Shown piece by piece: positions 25,961 to 35,853 of a stretch of 64,000 nucleotides of DNA. The position numbers and the translations under genes were made by a program. The DNA comes from Bradyrhizobium viridifuturi (GTDB taxonomy: Bacteria; Pseudomonadota; Alphaproteobacteria; Rhizobiales; Xanthobacteraceae). Every line of letters begins with the position of its first letter. Position 1 is the stretch's first letter. Below the pieces are notes generated by a model. It was not told where the DNA came from, ran no database searches, and saw only the letters and a program-made list of their open reading frames with translations. The stretch lies in assembly GCF_001238275.1 (NCBI RefSeq), contig NZ_LGTB01000034.1, positions 51,933-115,932 of the forward strand, given 5' to 3'.

Positions 25961-27625
25961 TCAGGTCTTGGTGATGTCGACGTCCTTGGTTTCCGGAATG
26001 AAGAGGGCGCCGACCACGACGGTGATCGCCGCGAAGATGATCGGATACCAAAGACCGGAGTAGATATCGCCGGTCGAGGCTGTGATCGCGAACGCGGTCG
26101 CCGGGAGCAGGCCGCCGAACCAGCCGTTGCCGATGTGGTAGGGCAGCGACATCGAGGTGTAGCGGATGCGGGTCGGGAACAGTTCGACCAGCATGGCTGC
26201 GATCGGGCCGTAGACCATGGTGACGTAGAGCACCAGGATGAACAGCAATCCGATGATCGAAGCCACCTGCGGACGGAAGATGTCGAACGGGTGCGACATC
26301 TTCACGATGCCGGCGTCACCTGCCTTCGGATAGCCCGCCGCCTGCACCGCCGCCGTGATCGCGGGGTTCGACGTCTTGGCGTCCGTGTAGGGCACCTCCT
26401 TGTCGTTGACCACGATCTTTACCGGCGAGCCGGCAGGACCCGGCACGGTGGAGTACTTCACCGACGACTGGGCGAGGAAGGCGCGGGCGGTGTCGCAAGG
26501 CGCCGTGAAGACGCGGGTGCCGACCGGATTGAACAGGTCGCCGCAGCCCGCGGGATCCGCAACCACCTGCACCTTGACCGTCTCATAGGCCTTTTCCAGC
26601 GCCGGGTTGGCGTTGGTCGTGATCATCTTGAAGATCGGGAACAAGGTGAGCGCGCCGATCAGGCAGCCCGCCAGGATGATCGGCTTGCGGCCGATCCGAT
26701 CCGACAGCGCGCCGAACACCAGGAAGAAGCCGGTGCCGAGCAGCAGCGCCCAGGCGATCAGGAGGTTGGCGGTATAGCCGTCGACCTTCAGGATCGCTTG
26801 CAGGAAGAACAGCGCGTAGAACTGGCCGGTGTACCAGATCACCGCCTGGCCCATGGTGAGGCCGAGCAGTGCGAGGATCACGATCTTGGCGTTTGCCCAG
26901 TTGCCGAAGGCTTCGGTCAGCGGCGCCTTGGAGGTCTTGCCCTCCTCCTTCATGCGCTGGAACACCGGCGATTCGTTCAACCGCATGCGGATCCAGACCG
27001 AGATGCCGAGCAGCAGCACGGACACCAGGAACGGAATGCGCCAGCCCCACTCGGCGAAATCCTTCTCGCCGGTGAAGGTGCGGGTGAATAGGATCACCAG
27101 CAGCGACAGGAACAGACCGAGCGTTGCCGTGGTCTGGATGAACGAGGTGTAGTAGCCGCGCCTGCCGGGCGGTGCGTGCTCGGCGACATAGGTCGCCGCA
27201 CCGCCATATTCGCCGCCGAGCGCGAGGCCCTGCAACAGGCGGAGCGAGATCAGGATGATCGGCGCGGCGATGCCGATGGTCTTGGCGTTGGGCAAGAGGC
27301 CGACGATGAAGGTCGACAGGCCCATGATCAGGATGGTGACCAGGAAGGTGTATTTGCGGCCGACGATGTCGCCGACCCGGCCGAACACGATCGCGCCGAA
27401 CGGGCGGACCAGGAAGCCTGCGGCGAAGGCCAGCAACGCGAAGATATCGCGGGTCGCCGGCGGATAGTCGGAGAAGAACTGTGCGCCGATGATGCCGGCC
27501 AGTGAACCGTAGAGATAGAAATCATACCACTCGAACACGGTGCCGAGCGACGACGCGAGGATGACGAATCGCTCATCCTTCGTCATGCCGGCGGGCCGCG
27601 CCGAAGTTGCAGTCATTGTGGACAT
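25961..27625 (-). CDS. MFS transporter, metabolite:H+ symporter (MHS) type
   Basis: The 554-residue inner-membrane protein has the MHS family start (LASSLGTVFEWYDFYLYGSLAG), the loop 2-3 motif FGRVGDIVGRKYTF, a second RxGRK motif (GALSDRIGRKP) and 12 predicted helices. An unusual hydrophilic insert of roughly 110 residues (around 340-450, including two Cys in AGCGDLF and TAPCDT) sits between the eighth and ninth helices and is probably periplasmic. Substrates of the family include dicarboxylates, proline/betaine and shikimate; none can be assigned here. Confidence 0.85.
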   Translation of the reverse strand: MSTMTATSARPAGMTKDERFVILASSLGTVFEWYDFYLYGSLAGIIGAQFFSDYPPATRDIFALLAFAAGFLVRPFGAIVFGRVGDIVGRKYTFLVTILIMGLSTFIVGLLPNAKTIGIAAPIILISLRLLQGLALGGEYGGAATYVAEHAPPGRRGYYTSFIQTTATLGLFLSLLVILFTRTFTGEKDFAEWGWRIPFLVSVLLLGISVWIRMRLNESPVFQRMKEEGKTSKAPLTEAFGNWANAKIVILALLGLTMGQAVIWYTGQFYALFFLQAILKVDGYTANLLIAWALLLGTGFFLVFGALSDRIGRKPIILAGCLIGALTLFPIFKMITTNANPALEKAYETVKVQVVADPAGCGDLFNPVGTRVFTAPCDTARAFLAQSSVKYSTVPGPAGSPVKIVVNDKEVPYTDAKTSNPAITAAVQAAGYPKAGDAGIVKMSHPFDIFRPQVASIIGLLFILVLYVTMVYGPIAAMLVELFPTRIRYTSMSLPYHIGNGWFGGLLPATAFAITASTGDIYSGLWYPIIFAAITVVVGALFIPETKDVDITKT

Positions 27626-27680
27626 CTGGATTGCTCCCCCCGAACTATTGTTGCCATGCTCGCCCCCGGCTGGCGGGTTA

Positions 27681-27694
27681 GGCTCAAATGAGCC
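27681..27694. promoter_or_regulatory. Palindrome in the MFS / response-regulator divergent region
   Basis: GGCTCA (27681-27686) and TGAGCC (27689-27694) form a perfect dyad 56 bases upstream of the MFS start. GCCTTAGGCTTAAG, a partly symmetric sequence, lies just beside it. It may be an operator for the transporter. The rest of the 27626-27934 gap shows no gene. Confidence 0.4.
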
Positions 27695-27934
27695 TTAGGC
27701 TTAAGTTGAGGGTAACATCGCAGTGAAACCCGTCCCAATAAGACTTTTGGCTTTTGCACGCTTGAACTTATCCTGGGAGGCGAGCGCTGGATGGAACGCC
27801 CCCGCGTGCGTCTATTGCGGCGCACAAGCTGGGCGGGTTAACTGCGTTGGCATCTGGTATTTGCAAGCCCTTGCGTGATACTGCCGCGCGGGCGACAACC
27901 GAGCGTCGCGGGCTTGCCCGCTTGTGGGACTGAG

Positions 27935-28609
27935 ATGACTGCTGCTGCCAATACTCATCTTGTCATCGCCGACGACCATCCGCTATTCCGCGATGCGTTG
28001 CGCCAGGCGGTGTCGAGCGTCGTGAGTTCGGCCACGATCAGCGAGGCCGGATCGTTCGAGGACCTGACTGCGCTCCTGGAGCGGGACTCCGAGGTCGACC
28101 TGATCCTGCTCGACCTCAGCATGCCCGGGATCAGCGGCTTTTCCGGCCTGATCTATCTGCGCGCGCAATACCCGGCGATCCCGGTGGTCATCGTCTCGGC
28201 CAGCGACGATGCCGGAACCATCCGCCGCTCGCTCGACTTCGGTGCCTCCGGTTTCATTCCCAAGCGTTTCGGCGTCGAGACGCTGCGCGATGCCATCATG
28301 AAGGTGATGGAGGGCGACGTCTGGGTTCCGCCGGACACCGATCTGTCGGCCGCCGGCGATCCCGACATGACGCGGCTGCGCGACCGCCTGGTGACGCTGA
28401 CCCCGCAGCAGGTGCGGGTGCTGATGATGCTGTCCGAAGGGCTGCTCAACAAGCAGATCGCCTACGAGCTCGGCGTCTCCGAAGCGACCATCAAGGCCCA
28501 TGTCTCGGCCATTTTGCAGAAGCTCGGCGTCGAAAGCCGGACGCAGGCCGTGATCGCCGCCGCCAAGATCGCCGGTGGCCAATGGCGCCAGGGCACGCCG
28601 TCGAGCTGA
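27935..28609 (+). CDS. NarL/LuxR-type response regulator
   Basis: The 224-residue product has a receiver domain (acidic ADDHPLF, phospho-Asp in LILLDLSMPGISG, Lys in GFIPKRF) and a C-terminal LuxR helix-turn-helix (LTPQQVRVLMMLSEGLLNKQIAYELGVSEATIKAHVSAIL). It is therefore a DNA-binding output protein of a two-component system. No kinase is adjacent. The hybrid kinase at 30867-34375, 2.3 kb away, is one possible partner. I chose ATG 27935 because the longer frame adds non-conserved residues before ANTHLVIADDHP. Confidence 0.87.
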   Translation: MTAAANTHLVIADDHPLFRDALRQAVSSVVSSATISEAGSFEDLTALLERDSEVDLILLDLSMPGISGFSGLIYLRAQYPAIPVVIVSASDDAGTIRRSLDFGASGFIPKRFGVETLRDAIMKVMEGDVWVPPDTDLSAAGDPDMTRLRDRLVTLTPQQVRVLMMLSEGLLNKQIAYELGVSEATIKAHVSAILQKLGVESRTQAVIAAAKIAGGQWRQGTPSS

Positions 28610-28615
28610 CCCCGG

Positions 28616-28710
28616 AGCGTCTTCGGTTCTGATCGAACCCAGAAGCTCTGGATTCTTGTTGACCCGTTCCCTTCACGTGAACCGGCGCCGACGTGGCTCG
28701 CAAACGCTCT
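28616..28710. repeat. Rhizobial intergenic repeat, CTTCACGTGAACCGG type
   Basis: It contains the segments AGCTCTGGATTCTTG, CTTCACGTGAACCGG and CAAACGCTCT. The middle part is the reverse complement of the element at 21041-21087. It ends within the stop codon of the SufR-like gene and fills the gap after the response regulator. Confidence 0.6.
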
Positions 28711-29344
28711 AGCGGACCGGCGTGACGCGGTAGGCGCAGCGCCGCGCACCGGCGAGGATGTGATCGACGCGTTCGATCACGACATCGGGGCCCAGAACGG
28801 CGCGAAACACCGCAAGCTCCGAACGGCAAAGACCCTGGCAGGCCGCCGCCGCGGCGCAGATCGGACAGTGGTTCTCGATCAGAAGAAAGCCGTCCGCGCG
28901 CTTGAGCACACTCGCCATATAACCTTCCCGGCTGCGCAGGCGGGCCAGCGACGCCAGCCTCTGGCGCAGCGAGCCCTCCGTGCCGACCGCCGTGAGGTAG
29001 TCGGCGATGGCGGCGCGTTCCCGGTGCTCGATCAGCGTCTCCAGGCCGCGCTCGCCAAACACCTCGTGCATCGAGCGCAGCAGGTCGAGCGTGAGGTCGG
29101 AATGGCGGTCGGGGAAGCGCTCGTGACCGCGCGGCGTCAGCCGCCAGTACTTCCGCGGCCGCCCGCGGCCCTCCCGCTGGTTGTCGCTTTCGACGAGGCC
29201 GGCCGCCTCGAGCTTGACGAGGTGCTGGCGCGCGCCGGCCGGCGTCATCTCGAGGCGCGCGCCGACCTCAGCGGCGGTCTGCGGGCCGCGCGTCTTCAAC
29301 TGGAACAGGATGCGATCCTGGGTTCGGGGGTCGTCTTGACTCAT
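28709..29344 (-). CDS. SufR-like winged-helix metalloregulator
   Basis: The 211-residue protein has an N-terminal winged helix (TRGPQTAAEVGARLEMTPAGARQHLVKLEAAGLVE, wing RGRPRKYWRLT) and a C-terminal Cys cluster, HCPICAAAAACQGLCRSE, followed by ARRC near the end. The C-x12-C spacing resembles the iron-sulphur ligands of SufR, but one expected Cys is missing, so cluster type and role are inferred. It faces an MFS exporter gene across a perfect 9-base inverted repeat, the usual layout of a repressor and its target. No suf genes are nearby. Confidence 0.82.
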   Translation of the reverse strand: MSQDDPRTQDRILFQLKTRGPQTAAEVGARLEMTPAGARQHLVKLEAAGLVESDNQREGRGRPRKYWRLTPRGHERFPDRHSDLTLDLLRSMHEVFGERGLETLIEHRERAAIADYLTAVGTEGSLRQRLASLARLRSREGYMASVLKRADGFLLIENHCPICAAAAACQGLCRSELAVFRAVLGPDVVIERVDHILAGARRCAYRVTPVR

Positions 29345-29349
29345 GGGAA

Positions 29350-29379
29350 TATTTTAGAAACAAGATGCTATCTAAAATA
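29350..29379. promoter_or_regulatory. Operator between the SufR-like regulator and MFS gene
   Basis: TATTTTAGA (29350-29358) and TCTAAAATA (29371-29379) are perfect inverted repeats separated by 12 bases, in a short AT-rich island. The dyad begins six bases upstream of the regulator start and ends 56 bases before the MFS start. A dimeric regulator bound here could control both genes. Confidence 0.8.
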
Positions 29380-29435
29380 ACACGATGCTGTCGCAGGCAA
29401 CTGCCGGAGCGTCGGTCCGGAAGGAGGCTTCCGAC

Positions 29436-30845
29436 ATGAAGCAGGCCGTGGTTCAGGAGGGGTGGCGATCGCTCCTCAAGCGCGAATGGATTCCGACACT
29501 CGCCATCCTGCTCGGCGGCGTCCTGCTGCAATCCATGAACGTGCTGATGCTGACGACGGTGTTGCCTTCGATCGTCGGCGAGCTCGGCGGCGTCGCGATG
29601 CTGAGCTGGCCGACCACCGCCTATCTGGCCTCCTCCATTGTCGCGGCAAGCTGCGTCGGCGTGCTTTCGACCGCCTTCGGTGCGCGTCGGGTCTATTGTG
29701 GCGGGGTCGTGATCTTCGGCCTCGGCGCCGTGTTGTGTTCGCTCGCCCCGGCGATGGGGTGGGTGGTGGCCGGCCGGCTGATCCAGGGATTTGGCGGTGG
29801 CTTGGAGGCCGCGGTGGCCTATGTGCTGGTGCGCGCCACCTTTCCCGAGCGCATGTGGTCGCGAACCATCGCCGTGATGTCGATGAGCTGGAGCATGTCG
29901 GTGCTGATCGGGCCGCTGGTCGGCGGACTGTTCGCGCATTTCGCCAGCTGGCGCGGCGCCTTTGTCGCGAGCGCCGTGAGCGCCGTCGTGCTCGCGATCG
30001 CAGCCTTTTTCGTCCTGTCGCCTGCCGCCGTGGCGAGGCCGACGTCTGCGGCGCGCATGCCGCTCGGCCGCGTCGCGCTGATCTGTCTTGCGATTGCCGC
30101 GACGTCGGTCACGTCTGCCGTGGGGTCGTCATGGCTGAAGCTCGGGCTGATCGTCACCGCAATCCTGGCGTTTGTCGCGATGCTGCGGCTTGACCGCACC
30201 GCGCCCACGCGGCTGCTGCCGAGCGACGCATTCTCCTGGCGCAGCGGAACCGGCATCGGCCTCTGGGTCGCGCTGCTGCTCTGCGTCACCTTCAGCCCGC
30301 TCCAGATCTACGTGCCGATGTTCCTGCAGCAATTGCATGGCTTCGACCCGCTCTCGGCCGGATTTGCCGTTGCTTGTGCGTCGATGGGGTGGAGCGTGGC
30401 CTCGATCCTGACGGCCGGCGTCTCGAGCCGCTGGGCCGACCGTTTGATGCTGATCGGTCCGGCGATGATGGGAGCAAGCCTGATGGCAATCGCGCTGCTC
30501 GGTCCGAATGCGACGGCGTCCGTCGTGCTGCTGATTCCGGCCATCGCACTGCTGGGCGCAGGCATCGGGCAATGCTGGCCGCTGGTCGCGCATCGCATCA
30601 TGGACAGCGCCAGGCCGGGCGACGAGGTGGTTGCGGCGTCATCGGTGCCTACCATCCAGCAGATGGGATTTGCATTCGGTGCCGCGATCGCCGGATTGGT
30701 CGCCAATGCCAGCGGACTGGCGGCGGCGGTTGCGGACGCGACGATGGAGCGCGCGGCGTTCTGGGTGCCGGCAAGCTTCGTCGCGTGGGCCATGCTCGCT
30801 TTTGTTGCGGGGCTGCGCCTGCGTGCCCTGCGCCGGCGCGGGTGA
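29436..30845 (+). CDS. MFS transporter (drug:H+ antiporter type)
   Basis: The 469-residue inner-membrane protein has 12 to 14 hydrophobic helices. Family motifs are LPSIVGELGGVAMLSWPTTAY in helices 1-2, the GARRVYCGGVVIFGLGA loop and the helix-5 motif SWSMSVLIGPLVGGLFAHFASWRGAFV (motif C region). Such proteins export drugs or other toxic compounds. AAGGAGG at 29421-29427, eight bases before ATG 29436, fixes the start; the earlier in-frame ATG at 29385 lacks a ribosome site. It is probably controlled by the SufR-like gene opposite. Confidence 0.87.
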   Translation: MKQAVVQEGWRSLLKREWIPTLAILLGGVLLQSMNVLMLTTVLPSIVGELGGVAMLSWPTTAYLASSIVAASCVGVLSTAFGARRVYCGGVVIFGLGAVLCSLAPAMGWVVAGRLIQGFGGGLEAAVAYVLVRATFPERMWSRTIAVMSMSWSMSVLIGPLVGGLFAHFASWRGAFVASAVSAVVLAIAAFFVLSPAAVARPTSAARMPLGRVALICLAIAATSVTSAVGSSWLKLGLIVTAILAFVAMLRLDRTAPTRLLPSDAFSWRSGTGIGLWVALLLCVTFSPLQIYVPMFLQQLHGFDPLSAGFAVACASMGWSVASILTAGVSSRWADRLMLIGPAMMGASLMAIALLGPNATASVVLLIPAIALLGAGIGQCWPLVAHRIMDSARPGDEVVAASSVPTIQQMGFAFGAAIAGLVANASGLAAAVADATMERAAFWVPASFVAWAMLAFVAGLRLRALRRRG

Positions 30846-30866
30846 GCGCTTCGGAACAGGCGGAGA

Positions 30867-33800
30867 TTACTCCGCCGCCACCATCTGCTGCGTCCGCCAC
30901 TGCCCGAGCAGTGCGCGCAGCGAGGCCGGTTTGACCGGCTTGTTCAGCACGGCGATGTTTTCCTCGCGCGCGGCGGCGCGCACTGCCGGGCTGCGGTCGG
31001 CGGTGATCAGGATCGCCGGGATGTTGTCGCCGAAGCGGCGGCGGATCTCGCGGATTGCGGCGACGCCGGTGCCGCGGTCGAGGTGATAGTCGACCAGGAC
31101 GCCGGTGACGCGGCCGCCGGCGGCCTCGATCGCGCTGATCGCGCCATCGGCATCGAGCACCGCGATCACCTCGGCGTCCCACGCCGTCAGCAGCGTCTTC
31201 ATGCCGTCGAGAATGGCGGGATCGTTCTCGATGCAGACGATCAGCGAGCCGCTCATCGGCGTCTTCGACAGCGGGGTGGCGCTGGTGACGGCCGCGGTAT
31301 GGTTGACGGCGGTCGCGACCGGCACGGTGACCGAGAACGCCGAGCCGCCGCTGACATTGGCCGAGATCGCGATGCGGTGGTTGAGCACGCGCGCCAGCCG
31401 CTCGACGATAGACAGTCCAAGGCCGAGGCCGCGGGCGATCCGGGCGCCCTGCTCGAGGCGATGGAACTCCTTGAAGATCTCGCCGCGCTTCTGCACCGGG
31501 ATGCCGACGCCGGTGTCGAAGATGCTGATCTGGAGCGCGTCGCCGCGGCGGCGGCAGCCGATCAGCACGCGGCGCGCGGGGTATATTTGATCGCGTTGGA
31601 GATGAAGTTCTGCAACAGCCGGCGCAGCAGCGAGCGGTCGGATTCGACCGGCAGCGAGCAGGCCACGAAGCGCAGATCGAGGCCCTTGTCGCGCGCGATC
31701 GGCATGAACTCGATCTCCAGCGAGCGCATCAGATCGGCCATCCGGAAGCTCGTGATCGCCGGCGTCATGGCGCCGGCATCGAGCCTGGAGATGTCGAGCA
31801 GCGCGCCCAGGATGTCCTCGATCGCCTCGAGCGAGTCGTCGATGTTCTCGACCAGCCGCGAATCCTCGCCGCCGCTCTGGCGCTCGACCAGGCTCGTGAC
31901 ATAGAGCCGCGCCGCGTTGAGCGGCTGCAGGATGTCGTGGCTGGCGGCCGCCAGGAAGCGCGTCTTGGAGGCGTTGGCGTCTTCGGCGATGCCCTTGGCG
32001 AGCGCGAGCTCCGAGTTCAGCCGGGTCAGCTCCTCGGTGCGGTCGCGCACCCGCTTCTCCAGCGTTGCATTGGCGCGTTCCAGCGCCTCGGCGGCCTCGA
32101 AGCTCGGCGTGACGTCGGAGAAGGTGATGACGAGCCCGCCGCCCGGCATCCGATTGGCGCGCACCTCGATCACCAGATGGCGGTCGGTGAAGCGTTCCAG
32201 ATAGGGCTCGCCCTCGGTGGTGTAGGCGCGCAGCCGCAGTTGCAGCAGGTTGTCGCTGTCACCGGCCGGCGGCGGACTGATCGCGCCCATGAATTCGAGG
32301 ATCTCGGGCAGGGGTATGCCGAGCTGCACCAGATGCGGCGGCAGGGCGAGCAGTTCGGAGAACTGGCGGTTGGAGCAGATCAGCTGCAGATCGGCGTCGA
32401 ACACCGCGATGCCCTGGCGGACGTGATTGAGCGCGGTCTGCAGGATCTCGCGGTTGAAATGCAGCGCGGCGTGGGAATCGTCGAGCAGTTTCAGCGCGGC
32501 CTTGGCCGACACCGTGCGCCGTTGCAGCAGCAGCGACATCACGAGGCGCGAGGACGCCGCCCCGATCGAGGAGGCGATCAGCCGCTCGGCGTGCTGCAAC
32601 AGTTCGAAATCGGCCGGTGCCGCCGCCAGCAGCACGATGTTGCGGTCGACGGCGAACGAGGCGAACGCCTCGCGGGTGCGGTCGGGGCCGAGATATTGCC
32701 TCACCGTGCTCTCGATGTCCTGCACCGTCACCGTGGTGCGCCAGCGCCGGAAGCTCGGTGCGATCGGAGCCAGCGCATTGGGCACGAACACATCGGCCTG
32801 CAACAACTCGATCGAGGACGGTGCGCGCGCCAGCGAGAACAGCACGTAGGTGAGGATATTGAGCGCAAGGCTCCACAGCACGCCGTGCAGCAGCGGCGGC
32901 AAATCGGCGCCGAACAGCGCCTGCGGCCGCAGCGCCTCGATCCCGAACGGCCCATGCTGCAGCAGCATCAGGCCGGCGGTCGAATTCTCCAGGAAGCTCG
33001 GGATGAACAGCGTGTAGAGCCACATCGCGAAGCCGACCAGCATGCCCGCCATCGCGCCGCGCGCGGTGGCCCGGCGCCAGAACAGGCCGCCGAAGAAGGC
33101 CGGCGCGAGCTGGGTGATTGCGGCAAAGGACAACAGGCCGATCGCCACCAGCTGGGTGTTGCCGAGCGCGCGATAGTAGAAATACGCCATCACCATGATG
33201 GCGAAGATCGAGAAGCGGCGCGCCTTGAGCAGGAAATCGCCGAAATCCTTCTGGCCGATGCGGGCGTCGTCGCTGCGCGGCAGCACCAGCGGCAGCACGA
33301 TGTCGTTGGAGACCATGATCGACAGCGCGACGCATTCGACGATCACCATCGCGGTCGCCGCCGACAGCCCGCCGACGAACACCGCAAGGCTGAGCAATTG
33401 CGCATTGCCCTCGATCGGCAGCGCCAGCACGAACATGTCGGCATCGACCGCGCCGAACGGGAAGATGACGAGGCCTGCGATCGCGATCGGGATCACGAAC
33501 ACGTTGATGGCGATGAGGTAGAGTGGGAATAGCCAGCGCGCCCTCGTGACTTCCGCGCCGGTCGAATTCTCGACCACGCTGACATGGAACTGGCGCGGCA
33601 GCAGCATGACCGCGCAGAACGACAGCAGCGTCATGATCAGGAAGTTGCCGATCGACGGCACATATTCGATCGCACGCACCGCTTCCGGCGTCTTCAGCGC
33701 GCGCTCGTAGAGTTCGACCGGGGAGAACATCCAGAAGGTGACGAAGGCGCCGGCGGCGATGAAGGCGACCAGCTTGACGATGGATTCGGCGGCGATCGCC

Positions 33801-34375
33801 AGGATCAGCCCATGCTGGTGCTCGGTCGCGTCGGTGTGGCGGGTGCCGAACAGCACCGCGAACACCGCCATCGCCAGCGTCACCATAAGCGCGATGTCGC
33901 CGATCACGGGGATCTTCGAGAACGCCTGATCCTCGCTCAGGATGGTTTCCAGCGACGAGGCCATCGCCTTGAGCTGCAGCGCGATGTAGGGCACCGAGCC
34001 GATGATCGCGATCAGCGCCACCGTCGCGGCGACCGCCTGGCTCTTGCCGTAGCGGGCGGCGATGAAGTCGGCGATCGAGGTGATGTTCTGCGACTTGGCG
34101 AGCGCGATCACGCGGCGGAGCAGCGGCGTGCACAGCCCGACCATCACGATCGGGCCGACATAGATCGCCAGGAAGTCGACGCTGGTGCGGGTGGCGAAGC
34201 CGACCGAGCCGAAGAAGGTCCAGGAGGTGCAGTAGATCGCCAGCGACAACGGATAGATCCATTGGCTGGCGCGGCCGCGCTCGCCCGCCGACATCCGGTC
34301 GCCGCGGCTGGCAATGAAGAACAACAATCCGATGTAGGCGAACGCCGTGGCGATGACGCCCCAGTCGTGCAGCAT
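30867..34375 (-). CDS. Sodium/solute symporter-histidine kinase-receiver hybrid (frame-shifted near 31579)
   Basis: This is a very large sensor of about 1169 residues after adding one base near 31579. Residues 1-520 form a solute:sodium symporter-like domain with 12-13 helices. Next come a cytoplasmic linker, a PAS domain (around AVFDADLQLICSNRQFSEL), a coiled coil, a HisKA domain with the phospho-His in AASHDILQPLNAARLY, and an ATPase domain (FDTGVGIP and GLGLSIVERL). The C-terminal receiver domain has VLVDYHLD and NKPVK. The break falls between KYTP and RRVLIGC, inside the ATPase domain. This resembles CbrA-like transporter-sensors. The ligand is unknown. Confidence 0.9.
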
Positions 34376-34420
34376 CGCTGCTCATCTCCTGTCCCGGCCG
34401 CTGGGAGGGCCGGTCGCAGG

Positions 34421-34426
34421 ATTATA
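34421..34426 (-). promoter_or_regulatory. Consensus -10 element upstream of the hybrid kinase
   Basis: TATAAT is read on the minus strand 46 bases upstream of the kinase start. No good -35 is seen, because the preceding bases form the hemA terminator stem. Confidence 0.4.
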
Positions 34427-34433
34427 ACGCAAA

Positions 34434-34462
34434 GGGCCGGCCGCGCGATGCACGGCCGGCCC
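34434..34462 (-). terminator. Hairpin after hemA
   Basis: The ten-base arms GGGCCGGCCG (34434-34443) and CGGCCGGCCC (34453-34462) pair perfectly. On the minus strand the stem is followed by only three Ts, so termination may be partial. It lies 27 bases after the hemA stop. Confidence 0.7.
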
Positions 34463-34488
34463 AAATTCGGGGCCCGTAACGGATAGGG

Positions 34489-35716
34489 TTACTCGGCGGC
34501 CAGCGACTTCTGGTGCAGGGGCAGGCCGAGCCGGTCCCAGACCTGGAGCAGGGCTTCGGCCAGCCCATCGATCAGGCCGTCGTCATGGTAGGGTGAGGGG
34601 TGATGCGCAGCCGCTCGGTGCCCTTGGCCACCGTCGGGTAGTTGATCGGCTGGATGTAGATGCCGTGCTCCTCGAGCAGCAGGTCGGAGGCCCGCTTGCA
34701 CTTCTCGGGATCGCCGACGAACAGCGGCACGATATGGGTGTCGCTCGACATCACCGGCAGGCCGGCGGCGGTCAGGATCGCCTTGGTCCGTGCGGCGCGG
34801 TCCTGGTGGCGCTCGCGCTCCCAGCTCGAGGTCTTGAGATGGCGGATCGCGGCGGTCGCGGCCGAGCAGATCGCCGGCGGCAGCGCGGTCGTGAAGATGA
34901 AGCCCGGCGCGTAGGAACGCACGGCATCGATGACTTCGGCCTTGCCCGCGATGTAGCCGCCGAGGCAGCCGAACGCTTGGCGAGCGTGCCCTCGACGATA
35001 TCGACCCGGTGCATCACGCCGTCGCGCTCGGCAATGCCGCCGCCGCGCGGGCCGTACATGCCGACCGCATGGACCTCGTCGACATAGGTCATGGCGCCGT
35101 ATTTCTCGGCGAGATCGCAGATCTTGCCGAGCGGCGCGACGTCGCCGTCCATCGAATACAGGCTCTCGCAGACGATCAGCTTCGGCCGGTCGGGACCGGC
35201 GGCGATCAGGAGCTCCTCGAGATGCGCGACGTCGTTGTGGCGGAAGATCTGGCGTTCGCAGCCGGCCTGGCGCACGCCTTCGATCATCGAATTGTGGTTC
35301 AGCGCGTCCGACAGGATGAGGCAGTTCGGGATCAGCTTGGCGAGCGTCGAGATGCCGGTCTGGTTCGAGACATAGCCCGAGGTGAACAGCAGCGAGGCTT
35401 GCTTGCCGTGCAGATCGGCGAGCTCCGCCTCGAGCGCCACCAGCGGATGATGGGTGCCCGCGATGTTGCGGGTGCCGCCGGCGCCGGTGCCGACCCGGGT
35501 CGCGGTCTCGACCATGGCGCCGACCACCTTGGGGTGCTGGCCCATGCCGAGATAGTCGTTGGAGCACCAGATCACGACGTTGCGGCTGCCCTTCGGCGAA
35601 TGCCAGGTCGCGTGCGGGAAACGTCCCGCGATCCGTTCGAGGTCGGCGAACACCCGGTAGCGACGCTCCTCATGCAGACGGTTGAGGGCGGAATTGAAGA
35701 ACTGGCTGTAATCCAT
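34489..35716 (-). CDS. hemA: 5-aminolevulinate synthase (two frame shifts, near 34976 and 34600)
   Basis: HemA condenses glycine and succinyl-CoA to 5-aminolevulinate, the first haem precursor in alphaproteobacteria. Three consecutive frames carry one protein. From ATG 35716 (MDYSQFFNSALNRLHEERRY) it reaches VEGTLAK at 34976. It continues as AFGCLGGYIAGKAEVID to RLRITP near 34600, and ends PYHDDGLIDGLAEALLQVWD...KSLAAE at 34489. Adding two bases gives 409 residues, the family length. The PLP lysine is in GTLAKAFG, right at the first break. Loss of this enzyme should be lethal, so both breaks look like errors. A FixK/FNR box lies upstream. Confidence 0.93.
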
Positions 35717-35853
35717 CGGCAAACCCAGAAAGCGGAACCTGACCGGAATGACTGCTTCTTCTTAGAGCTTTTCCAGCTCTAATGTCTATGCATTGGCCCA
35801 CATCTGGGCATGCGTCGCAGTTGGGCAAATTGCCCTATCTGGCGATATTTGGT

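Noticed and set aside
29385..29435. An earlier ATG (29385) for the MFS transporter
   Set aside because: It has no ribosome site and lies five bases after the operator. AAGGAGG at 29421-29427 fits the ATG at 29436 instead.
31937..33532. A 531-codon plus-strand frame inside the hybrid kinase gene
   Set aside because: Its Arg/Gln/His-rich composition is that of an antisense frame. The minus-strand product has clear kinase and transporter motifs.
34489..35716. hemA as a true pseudogene
   Set aside because: Two single-base additions restore a 409-residue enzyme with all motifs. Haem synthesis is needed, and several other essential genes show the same kind of break.
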